Program-made: the position numbers and the translations under genes | In this document: piece by piece, positions 57,418 through 64,000 of the stretch | How positions within the stretch are numbered: the first letter of the stretch is position 1 | Layout of the letters: every line of letters starts with the position of its first letter | Source of the DNA: Burkholderia anthina | GTDB taxonomy: Bacteria; Pseudomonadota; Gammaproteobacteria; Burkholderiales; Burkholderiaceae | Reading direction: 5' to 3' | Assembly (NCBI RefSeq): GCF_001547525.1 | Contig: NZ_CM003768.1 | Span: 558,001-622,000 of the forward strand | Length of the DNA stretch: 64,000 bases | The notes under the pieces: generated by a model | Seen by the model: only the letters and a program-made list of their open reading frames with translations | Databases searched by the model: none | What the model was told of the DNA's origin: nothing

Positions 57418-58086
57418 TTACGCCGCGTGCACGATCAGGTCGCGGTAGCCGCCGACGATCACGCTGTACGAAAAGTACGCGAACAGTAGCGCCGACGCGA
57501 CATGGCAGGCCCGCATCAGCCCGGCGCCCGCGCGCTTGCGGCCCTGGCTCGCGAGCGTGCACATGAAGAGCGTCCACGCGAGGCCGCCGAGGAAAAAGCC
57601 CGTCAGGAACACCGACGCGGTGGCGGGGGTGGTCGCGCCGGCTTTCGCGATCAGCGCGCCGCCGACCGCCGCGAACCACAGGATCGCGCTAGGCGACGAC
57701 ATCGCGAGCAGCATCCCGCGCATGAAACTGCGCCGCGCGCTCGCCCGCGGCGGAAGCGGGGCGTCCGCATCGTCGTCGGCCGCCTTGGCGGGCGTGAGCG
57801 CTTCACGCGCCATCTTCCACGTGAGGAACAGCAGCACCGCGCCGCCGCCGATCCATACGATCCAGCGCACGGGTTCGAACTGCAGCAGTACGGCCATTCC
57901 CGCGAGCGCGAGCGCCGCGTAGACGAGATCGCCGACGCACGATCCGACGCCGAGCCAGAAGCCCGGCCGGAAGCCGTGCGACAGCGTCAGCGACAGCATC
58001 GCGACGTTGACGAGGCCGATATCGAGACACAGCGACAGCGACAGAAAGAATCCGTCGGACAGCATGGAGGCGGGTGGAAAGCTCAT
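57418..58086 (-). CDS. LysE-family amino-acid exporter
   Basis: This 222-residue membrane protein (about six helices) has LTLSHGFRPGFWLGVGSCVGD and AMSSPSAILWFAAVGGAL, the LysE/RhtB patterns. It begins MSFPPASMLSDGFFL and contains a charged Asp-rich loop near residue 105. Exported substrate unknown. It lies downstream of ubiD on the same strand. Confidence 0.85.
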   Translation of the reverse strand: MSFPPASMLSDGFFLSLSLCLDIGLVNVAMLSLTLSHGFRPGFWLGVGSCVGDLVYAALALAGMAVLLQFEPVRWIVWIGGGAVLLFLTWKMAREALTPAKAADDDADAPLPPRASARRSFMRGMLLAMSSPSAILWFAAVGGALIAKAGATTPATASVFLTGFFLGGLAWTLFMCTLASQGRKRAGAGLMRACHVASALLFAYFSYSVIVGGYRDLIVHAA

Positions 58087-58144
58087 CTTCTGGGTGCGTG
58101 CGACGATTGCGATGCGCGGGCCGGCGGGCGCCGGCCGCGTGGCG

Positions 58145-59701
58145 TCAGAGGCCGATCTCCTGCCACAGCCGGTCGACGCGGGCCTTCACGGCCGCATCCA
58201 TCTCGATCGGGCGGCCCCATTCGCGGCTGGTTTCGCCGGGCCACTTGTTGGTCGCGTCGAGCCCCATCTTCGAGCCGAGTCCGGCCACCGGCGACGCGAA
58301 GTCCAGATAGTCGATCGGCGTGCTGTCCACCATCACCGTGTCGCGTACGGGGTCGACGCGCGTCGTGATCGCCCAGATCACCTCCTTCCAGTCGCGGATG
58401 TTCACGTCCTCGTCGACGACCACGATGAACTTCGTATACATGAACTGCCGCAGGAAGCTCCATACGCCGAACATCACGCGTTTCGCGTGGCCCGCGTAGC
58501 TCTTCTTTATCTGGACGATGGCCATCCGGTAGCTGCAGCCTTCGGGGGGCAGGTAGAAGTCGGTGATTTCCGTGAACTGCTTCTGCAGCAGCGGCACGAA
58601 CACCTCGTTGAGCGCGACGCCGAGCACGGCGGGCTCGTCGGGCGGCTTGCCCGTGTAGGTCGAATGGTAGATCGCGTCGCGGCGCATCGTGATGCGCTCG
58701 ACGGTGAACACCGGAAACCACTCCTGCTCGTTGTAATAGCCGGTGTGGTCGCCGTACGGCCCTTCGAGCGCGTGCTCGTACGCGGCCGCCGCATTGCCGG
58801 CCGGCCGCGGCGGTGCGCCGGCCGGAGCGGGGGCGGGGGCGCCTTCCTGCGGATGAATGAAGCCTTCGAGCACGATCTCCGCGCGCGCCGGCACCTGCAG
58901 CGTGTCGACGCCCGGCGTCAGGCACTTCGCGAGCTCCGTGCGGCTGCCGCGCAGCAGGCCGGCGAACTGATACTCGGACAGCGAATCGGGCACGGGCGTC
59001 ACCGCGCCGAGCGTCGTGGCCGGGTCGGCGCCGAGCACGACCGCGACCGGATACGGCTTGCCGGGGTTGCGCAGCGCGAACTCGCGGAAGTCGAGCGCGC
59101 CGCCGCGATGCGCGAGCCAGCGCATGATCAGCTTGTTGCGGCCGATCAGCTGCTGGCGGTAGATGCCGAGGTTCTGGCGCGCCTTGTTCGGCCCGCGCGT
59201 CACCGTCAGGCCCCACGTGACGAGCGGCCCCGCATCGCCAGGCCAGCAGGTCTGGATCGGCAGCTTGTTCAGGTCGACGTCGGCGCCTTCCCAGACGATC
59301 TCCTGGCACGGCGGCGACGACACCGACTTCGGCGCCATGTCCCACACCGCCTTCGCGAGCGACAGCAGCTTGCCGGCGTCCTTCAGGCTCTTCGGCGGAT
59401 CGGGTTCCTTCAGCGCGGACAGCAGGCGCCCGAGATCGCGCAACGAAGCGAGCGCGGCATCGTCGCCCGCATCGACGCCCATCCCGAGCGCGACGCGGCG
59501 CGGCGTGCCGAACAGGTTGCCGAGCACCGGGAATGCATTGCCGGGCGGCGCGTTGAACAGCAGCGCCGGGCCGCCGGCGCGCAGCACGCGGTCGCACAGC
59601 TCGGTCATTTCGAGCACGGGCGACACGGGCTGCGTGACGCGCCGCAGTTCGCCGAGCGCCTCGAGGCGCTGAATGAAATCGCGTAAGTCTTTGTATTTCA
59701 T
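58145..59701 (-). CDS. ubiD: 4-hydroxy-3-polyprenylbenzoate decarboxylase
   Basis: This 518-residue prenyl-FMN-dependent decarboxylase acts in ubiquinone synthesis. It starts [20 protein letters not shown], the standard UbiD beginning; the 66 upstream codons are low-quality sequence. [16 protein letters not shown] and [20 protein letters not shown], with [16 protein letters not shown] near the end, are conserved core and active-site segments. A Pro/Ala-rich insert ([20 protein letters not shown]) near residue 285 is not in E. coli UbiD and is probably a surface loop. Confidence 0.94.
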   Translation of the reverse strand: MKYKDLRDFIQRLEALGELRRVTQPVSPVLEMTELCDRVLRAGGPALLFNAPPGNAFPVLGNLFGTPRRVALGMGVDAGDDAALASLRDLGRLLSALKEPDPPKSLKDAGKLLSLAKAVWDMAPKSVSSPPCQEIVWEGADVDLNKLPIQTCWPGDAGPLVTWGLTVTRGPNKARQNLGIYRQQLIGRNKLIMRWLAHRGGALDFREFALRNPGKPYPVAVVLGADPATTLGAVTPVPDSLSEYQFAGLLRGSRTELAKCLTPGVDTLQVPARAEIVLEGFIHPQEGAPAPAPAGAPPRPAGNAAAAYEHALEGPYGDHTGYYNEQEWFPVFTVERITMRRDAIYHSTYTGKPPDEPAVLGVALNEVFVPLLQKQFTEITDFYLPPEGCSYRMAIVQIKKSYAGHAKRVMFGVWSFLRQFMYTKFIVVVDEDVNIRDWKEVIWAITTRVDPVRDTVMVDSTPIDYLDFASPVAGLGSKMGLDATNKWPGETSREWGRPIEMDAAVKARVDRLWQEIGL

Positions 59702-59916
59702 GAAGAAGGTCCGGGCCACCCGCGGGGACGGGCGGCGATGAGAGGGCGCGGCGGCCGGCTGCGACCCCGAATCGACCGACGATTTTACCCGGGCAGCCGC
59801 CCGGACGCCCGGCGCGGAAAAAAGTCGACCGCGCGCAAACCCCCTACGGCACGGGGCTTGCGTTCTGAAGAGCGGTTTTAAATTACTTTTTGTTATCATT
59901 TTGAGTTTTTATAGTG

Positions 59917-59944
59917 TTGACGATCTATAAAACCCTGCTAGAAT
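59917..59944 (+). promoter_or_regulatory. strong sigma-70 promoter upstream of the lytic transglycosylase
   Basis: TTGACG (59917-59922) and TAGAAT (59939-59944) are spaced by 16 bases in an AT-rich context, close to consensus. The predicted start is near 59951. The nearest plus-strand start codon is 350 bases away. Confidence 0.65.
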
Positions 59945-59950
59945 CCGCTC

Positions 59951-60090
59951 ACATTGGTTGCAGGGTAAAAGGCTTCGAGCCGCCAATCACCGATCTTTGA
60001 CGCAGCGCGTCACCGTCCGCCGAATCCTGCACGGCGTCTTCGACGGCCTTTGTCGTAGTCCCAGCCAGCGCCACCAGACGCTGGTTTTTT
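59951..60090 (+). ncRNA. putative small RNA or attenuator leader
   Basis: About 140 bases run from the predicted start of the promoter at 59917 to an intrinsic terminator, CCAGCG-N8-CGCTGG then six T (60065-60090). No ribosome site or ORF of note lies inside. It could be a free small RNA or a regulated premature end in the leader of the transglycosylase gene. Confidence 0.45.
60065..60090 (+). terminator. intrinsic terminator inside the transglycosylase leader
   Basis: Stem CCAGCG/CGCTGG with an eight-base loop followed by TTTTTT, in the plus direction, about 210 bases before the start codon. Confidence 0.6.
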
Positions 60091-60164
60091 GCGTGGGTGC
60101 CACCGCGTATGCCCGTCTCGCCCGTTGTGTGCGAAGGCGCCGGCCTTCTTACACCGTGGCCTCG

Positions 60165-60182
60165 AACGGTACTTATACCGTT
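60165..60182 (+). promoter_or_regulatory. perfect palindrome before the transglycosylase gene
   Basis: AACGGTA-CTTA-TACCGTT is a perfect inverted repeat about 120 bases before the ATG. It includes a TTATAC segment that could act as -10 box of a second promoter, so it may be an operator. Confidence 0.4.
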
Positions 60183-60300
60183 TCCCCGATGCTTGCGCGT
60201 CCCAACCAAGGCGTGCGGCGTCGTGATTCCGCGGCGCGTTTTCTGTCTCGCCTTCGAGCTGAGCGAGCCGCACGAGTCATGTTCATGGGAGATGATCTGA

Positions 60301-61428
60301 ATGAACGCTTGGTTATCGTGGCGTCCCACTGAGCAGCATGCGCAGATCGTGCGCAACTTGCTGCGTCGCGGGACGCGTGTCAGTCACCATCTATTCAGCG
60401 TTGTCGGCTGTTTCGCCGTCGCGGTTGCGCTTGCACTGTGGCTGCTGCCAACCGTCCGCGGCACGCTCGCCGCGAAGCTGATGCCGGTCGTATCCGCGGC
60501 CGTGCAGGCCGGCCCGGCCCGTCTGCTGTCCGGCCATCCGCTGCCGAACTTCGCGCCTGCCGGTGCGCAGCCGCAGCAGGAAGACAATCCCGAAACGGAT
60601 ACGCTTGCGGTCGGCCTCGATGTCGCACCGGAAGCTGCCGCGCAGGGCGCCCAGGGCGATGCGTCCGATCCGGCCCGCAATGGCCCGTCGCCGGTCGCGC
60701 TGGCCAAGCTGATTCCGATTCAGCGGGTGGCGGCCGATGCGCGCGACGATCGCGCGCTCGCGTCGAACCGCGAACAGGCGCTCGTCGCCACCTACCTGTC
60801 CCGCCGTTACCGCGTCGCGCAGGAGCCGCTCGGTCAGCTCGTCAAGGCGGCGTTCCAGACCGGCCGAGACGTCGGCCTCGATCCGCTGCTGCTGCTGTCC
60901 GTGATGGCGATCGAATCCGGCTTCAACCCGTACGCCGAAAGCGGCGTCGGCGCGAAGGGCCTGATGCAGGTCATGTCGAAGGTCCACTCCGACAAATTCG
61001 AGTACTTCGGCGGTACCGACACCGCGCTGCAGCCGCTCGCGAACCTGCAGGTCGGCGCGCTGGTGCTGAAGGACTGCATCGCGCGCGGCGGCTCGCTCGC
61101 GAACGGCCTGCGTCTGTACAACGGCTCGACGAACCCCGACGACAATGGCTACGGCTCGAAGGTGATGGCCGAGCGCGCCCGCCTGCGCGACGTCGCGCGT
61201 GGCCGCAACGTGCCGATCAATGCGCCGCAGGCGCCTGCGCAGCCCGCGAAGCCGATCGTTACCGCTGCTGCCGTGACGGCCGCGGCAGGCGGCGCGAAGC
61301 GCGTACATGCGACGCTCGACGGCACGACGTCGGTCAAGGCGGCGCCGAAGGAAGCGGCTTCGCAGGACGACGCGAGCGTCGATACCGCGAAGCAGTCGCG
61401 CGGCGATCATTCGGAGCTCGGCGCGTAA
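60301..61428 (+). CDS. membrane-anchored lytic transglycosylase (SLT domain)
   Basis: This 375-residue protein has one N-terminal membrane anchor (residues 34-52, VVGCFAVAVALALWLLP). A linker is followed by an SLT/goose-lysozyme-like domain with catalytic Glu205 in MAIESGFNPYAESG and then VGAKGLMQVM. The C-terminal 90 residues are Ala/Pro/Lys-rich and probably disordered. It should cleave peptidoglycan glycan strands in the periplasm. It is preceded by a promoter-terminator leader and followed by a long hairpin. Confidence 0.88.
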   Translation: MNAWLSWRPTEQHAQIVRNLLRRGTRVSHHLFSVVGCFAVAVALALWLLPTVRGTLAAKLMPVVSAAVQAGPARLLSGHPLPNFAPAGAQPQQEDNPETDTLAVGLDVAPEAAAQGAQGDASDPARNGPSPVALAKLIPIQRVAADARDDRALASNREQALVATYLSRRYRVAQEPLGQLVKAAFQTGRDVGLDPLLLLSVMAIESGFNPYAESGVGAKGLMQVMSKVHSDKFEYFGGTDTALQPLANLQVGALVLKDCIARGGSLANGLRLYNGSTNPDDNGYGSKVMAERARLRDVARGRNVPINAPQAPAQPAKPIVTAAAVTAAAGGAKRVHATLDGTTSVKAAPKEAASQDDASVDTAKQSRGDHSELGA

Positions 61429-61473
61429 CGTGTCACGCCCGCCGTGCGGCTGCGGCCGGCAGGACATGAAAAA

Positions 61474-61511
61474 CACCCCAAAGGTTGGACGAGTGTCCAA
61501 CTTTTGGGGTG
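61474..61511. terminator. 17-bp hairpin made of IS3-end-like sequence
   Basis: CACCCCAAAGGTTGGAC faces GTCCAACTTTTGGGGTG across four bases, nearly perfect (one G/T mismatch pair). On the minus strand TGAACTGCACCCC with AAAAGTTGGACAC resembles the terminal repeats of IS3/IS150-group elements. It stands between convergent genes (transglycosylase and aminotransferase) and probably works as a terminator in both directions, possibly an IS-end relic. Confidence 0.55.
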
Positions 61512-61575
61512 CAGTTCATTCGGGCGCCTTTTCGCTTTGCGGTACGGTGAAGCGGCCGCTGCGCCGGCCGCGGCG

Positions 61576-62772
61576 TCAGTGTCGACCGAACAGCGTCGCG
61601 AGCCGGTCGACGGCCTCTTCGAGCCGCGAGTAGGCCGTCGCATAGGACAGGCGGATATAGTCGCGCGGCGCATGGACACCGAAGTCCATGCCCGGCACCA
61701 GCACCACGCCCGCATCGTGCAGCATCGCCTGCGTGAGCGCGGCGCTGTCGCCGGCCGCCGGGTGCGCGACGCCGCCGCAATGCGCATACACGTAGAACGC
61801 GCCGTCCGGCATCACCGGCACCGTGAAGCCGAGCCGCTCGAGCGCCGGTGCGATGAAATCGCGGCGGCGCTTGAATTCGAGCCGGCGTGTTTCGTAGATG
61901 TCGAGCGTCGCGGGTTCGAAGCAGGCGAGCGCCGCATGCTGCGCCAGTGCGGACGGGCAGATGAACAGGTTCTGCGACAGCTTCTCGAACGTGCCGACGA
62001 GCGCGGGCGGCACGACGAGCCACCCGAGCCGCCAGCCCGTCATGCTGAAATACTTCGAGAAGCTGTTCACGGTGATCACGTCGTCGCCGAACGACAGCGC
62101 CGACACGGGCGCGGCGTCGTAGCTGAGCCCCTGGTAGATCTCGTCGACGATCGTGAAGCCGCCGCGTGCGCGTACCGCTTCGACGATTCGCTTGAGTTCG
62201 TCCGGTTCGAGCGACGTGCCGGTCGGGTTCGACGGCGACGCAAGCAGCACGCCGCGCGTGCGCGCGTTCCAGTGCGTGCGAACGTCGTGTTCGGTGAGCT
62301 GGAAGCGTGCGTCCGGGCCGCTCGGCACGAGCACCGGGCGACCTTCGGCCGCCGCGACGAAGTGCCGGTTGCACGGGTATGACGGGTCGGGCATCAGCAC
62401 TTCGTCGTCGCGACCGACCAGCGCGAGGCACGCGAGCAGCAGCGCGGCCGATGCGCCGGCCGTCACGACGATCCGCTCCGGGCCAATCGTGAGGCCGTAT
62501 GCACGTGCATAGTGCGCGGCGATCGCCTCGCGCAGCGGCGTAATGCCGAGCGCGCTCGTGTACTGCGTGACGCCGCGGCGCAGCGCAGCCGCGGCGGCCT
62601 CGACAACCGGCTCCGGCGCGGTGAAATCCGGTTCGCCGATGCCCATGTGGATAACATCGCGCCCCAAGGACTCGAGCCGCTGTGCCTCCTTCATCAGTTC
62701 CATCACGTAGAAGGGCTGGATCGCGTCGACGCGTGCGGCGAGCGTGACGAGCGAATCGGCGGTGGTATTCAT
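61576..62772 (-). CDS. class I/II PLP-dependent aminotransferase
   Basis: This 398-residue fold-type I enzyme has GIGEPDFTAPEPV near residue 46, LASPSNPTGTSLEP, TIVDEIYQGLSYD and the PLP-Lys segment SFSKYFSMTGWRLGW. It resembles aspartate/alanine-type transaminases; the exact amino acid is not predictable. The start MNTTADSLVTLAARVDA was chosen over an upstream Met whose extension is Arg/Pro-rich. It follows nusB with a terminator between, so it is separately transcribed. Confidence 0.88.
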   Translation of the reverse strand: MNTTADSLVTLAARVDAIQPFYVMELMKEAQRLESLGRDVIHMGIGEPDFTAPEPVVEAAAAALRRGVTQYTSALGITPLREAIAAHYARAYGLTIGPERIVVTAGASAALLLACLALVGRDDEVLMPDPSYPCNRHFVAAAEGRPVLVPSGPDARFQLTEHDVRTHWNARTRGVLLASPSNPTGTSLEPDELKRIVEAVRARGGFTIVDEIYQGLSYDAAPVSALSFGDDVITVNSFSKYFSMTGWRLGWLVVPPALVGTFEKLSQNLFICPSALAQHAALACFEPATLDIYETRRLEFKRRRDFIAPALERLGFTVPVMPDGAFYVYAHCGGVAHPAAGDSAALTQAMLHDAGVVLVPGMDFGVHAPRDYIRLSYATAYSRLEEAVDRLATLFGRH

Positions 62773-62800
62773 CGGCGGGCAGGGCGGGGAGAAAAGAATG

Positions 62801-62824
62801 AAAAACGGGCGCTTGCGCGCCCGT
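62801..62824 (-). terminator. terminator of the ribH-nusB unit
   Basis: On the minus strand CGGGCGC-GCAA-GCGCCCG is followed by TTTTTCATTC, 15-20 bases after the nusB stop. Confidence 0.8.
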
Positions 62825-62840
62825 GGACCAACCAACGGTA

Positions 62841-63278
62841 TCAGCCGTTGCGACGCGCCTGCGTTTCGGCGGGGCGCAGCTTCGCGGCCAGCTTGTCGAG
62901 CACGCCGTTCACGTACTTGTAGCCGTCGGAGCCGCCGAACGTCTTCGCGAGTTCGACGGCTTCGTTGATGATCACGCGGTACGGCGTTTCGACGTGGTGC
63001 GTGAGCTCGAACGTCGCGATCAGCAGCACCGCGCGTTCGACCGGCGACAGCTGATCGATCGGACGGTCAAGCGACGGCGCCAGCGCGTCGACGAGCGTCG
63101 CATGCTCGCGGATCACGCCGTGCAGGATCGCTTCGAGCAGTTCCTTGTCAGCCTTGTCGTAACCGAGCGCGCCGCGCAGTTGCGCGTCGATCTCGCCGGA
63201 GGGCGCGTTCGACAGCAGCCACTGGTACAGGCCCTGCGTCGCCAGCTCGCGCGATTGTCGGCGGGCGCTCTTCTTCAT
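62841..63278 (-). CDS. nusB: transcription antitermination factor NusB
   Basis: This 145-residue all-helical protein starts [20 protein letters not shown], then has [16 protein letters not shown] and [20 protein letters not shown], with [14 protein letters not shown] near the end. These are NusB hallmarks. It acts with NusE at boxA of rRNA operons. The start overlaps the ribH stop, in the usual rib-nusB order. Confidence 0.96.
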   Translation of the reverse strand: MKKSARRQSRELATQGLYQWLLSNAPSGEIDAQLRGALGYDKADKELLEAILHGVIREHATLVDALAPSLDRPIDQLSPVERAVLLIATFELTHHVETPYRVIINEAVELAKTFGGSDGYKYVNGVLDKLAAKLRPAETQARRNG

Positions 63279-63790
63279 GCGCGCTCCTCTTCGTCGTCTT
63301 CGTCTTCCTCTTCGTCCTCGTCGTCGCCGAGCTGGTCGAGGGCCATCGTCAGGTTGGCCATCTCGACGGCGACGCGTGCGGCGTCACGACCCTTTTCGGT
63401 CATGCGCGCGACGGCCTGCTCGTCGGTTTCGGTCGTCAGGACCGCGTTCGCGATCGGCAGGTTGAAATCGAGACCGATGCGGGTGATGCCCGCGCCGCTT
63501 TCGTTCGACACGAGTTCGAAGTGGTAGGTCTCGCCGCGGATCACCGCGCCGAGCGCGATCAGCGCGTCGAACTGGCCGCTTTCGGCGAGCTTCTGCAGCG
63601 CGAGCGGGATTTCCAGCGCGCCGGGAACCGACACGAGCAGCACGTCTTCACCGGTGACGCCGAGGCGCTCCAGTTCTTCGACGCACGCGTCGGCGAGGCC
63701 GTTGCACACGGGTTCGTTGAAGCGCGATTGCACGATGCCGATACGCAGGCCGTCGCCTTCGAGATTCGGTTGGTATTGTCCGATTTCCAT
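63275..63790 (-). CDS. ribH: 6,7-dimethyl-8-ribityllumazine synthase
   Basis: This 171-residue subunit makes lumazine from the butanone phosphate of RibB. It has [45 protein letters not shown] and the catalytic His segment. The C-terminal tail is unusually acidic (about 14 Asp or Glu in the last 20 residues), probably a disordered extension on the capsid-like shell. It overlaps nusB and follows ribBA. Confidence 0.95.
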   Translation of the reverse strand: MEIGQYQPNLEGDGLRIGIVQSRFNEPVCNGLADACVEELERLGVTGEDVLLVSVPGALEIPLALQKLAESGQFDALIALGAVIRGETYHFELVSNESGAGITRIGLDFNLPIANAVLTTETDEQAVARMTEKGRDAARVAVEMANLTMALDQLGDDEDEEEDEDDEEERA

Positions 63791-63843
63791 GATCTGGTCC
63801 GTGGTGTGGATGAACGGTTGTAGGGCGAAAGCGCCGTGGCGGG

Positions 63844-64000
63844 TTACGCGTGGGACGCCGGGCAGGACGTGGCTTCGCCGCCGGGCATCGGGATGAAGCC
63901 CGTGACTTCGAGGCCGTAGCCGGACATGCTGCCCAGCTTGCGCGGATTCGACAGCACCTGCATCTTGCCGACGCCGACATCGCGCAGGATCTGCGCGCCG
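63844..64000 (-). CDS. ribBA: RibBA/GTP cyclohydrolase II C-terminus, 5' end outside window
   Basis: The last 51 codons are visible: [20 protein letters not shown] with [18 protein letters not shown] and a stop after SHA. This is the conserved tail of the RibA domain, usually fused to RibB in Burkholderia and directly upstream of ribH. The start and metal-site Cys lie beyond the window. Confidence 0.85.
   Translation of the reverse strand, partial: GAQILRDVGVGKMQVLSNPRKLGSMSGYGLEVTGFIPMPGGEATSCPASHA

Overview
The window is high-GC Proteobacterial chromosome. Gene content points to Burkholderia, most likely the cepacia complex. The main clues are a wbiG-wbiH-wbiI-like end of an O-antigen locus, a Kdo 3-hydroxylase (KdoO) gene between waaC and waaA, and a urtABCDE-ureDABCEFG urea uptake and hydrolysis locus. 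Species was not tested by any search.

Region 1 (1-24.3 kb) is envelope polysaccharide and LPS. On the plus strand, a very large multi-module glycosyltransferase (cut by the window start) is followed by gmd and rmd, which make GDP-D-rhamnose, then two more glycosyltransferases and a wbiG-wbiH-wbiI-like set (nucleotide-sugar epimerase, lipid carrier sugar-phosphate transferase, membrane nucleotide-sugar dehydratase/epimerase). A low-GC sulfotransferase-like gene and a decayed S53 peptidase fragment lie at the break. A minus-strand cluster follows: WecA-like transferase, galE, two glycosyltransferases and a flippase. Then come phosphomannomutase/phosphoglucomutase and the inner-core genes waaC-kdoO-waaA.

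Region 2 (24.3-36 kb) is nitrogen scavenging, all on the minus strand: urtA-urtB-urtC-urtD-urtE, ureD, ureA-ureB-ureC, ureE-ureF-ureG. A good sigma-54 (-24/-12) promoter match lies just upstream of urtA, and a perfect 14-bp hairpin separates urtA from urtB.

Region 3 (36-42 kb) is housekeeping: rhodanese, a protein-isoaspartate methyltransferase-like gene, hemN, a cysteine-cluster protein, a DUF1439 lipoprotein, uppP, trmB and tRNA-Gly(CCC).

Region 4 (about 42.0-48.15 kb) is an AT-rich accessory island beside the tRNA. It carries a tight DUF262 + HEPN-RNase pair that looks like a defence module, an XRE regulator with an HNH nuclease sharing a repeated upstream motif, a broken winged-helix gene, and a polymorphic-toxin immunity-like protein coupled to a tiny ORF. 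I see no integrase, methyltransferase or toxin gene.

Region 5 (48.2-64 kb) is mixed chromosomal genes: a cupin, a D-tartrate dehydratase-like enolase-superfamily enzyme, a split chromate transporter, a sirtuin, an S53 peptidase without propeptide, crcB, DUF190, YggT, a Rossmann/DUF2520 protein, a Pro/Tyr-rich secreted protein, a LysE exporter, ubiD, a lytic transglycosylase behind a promoter-terminator leader, an aminotransferase, nusB, ribH and the 3' end of ribBA. No complete insertion sequence, CRISPR array or rRNA was seen.
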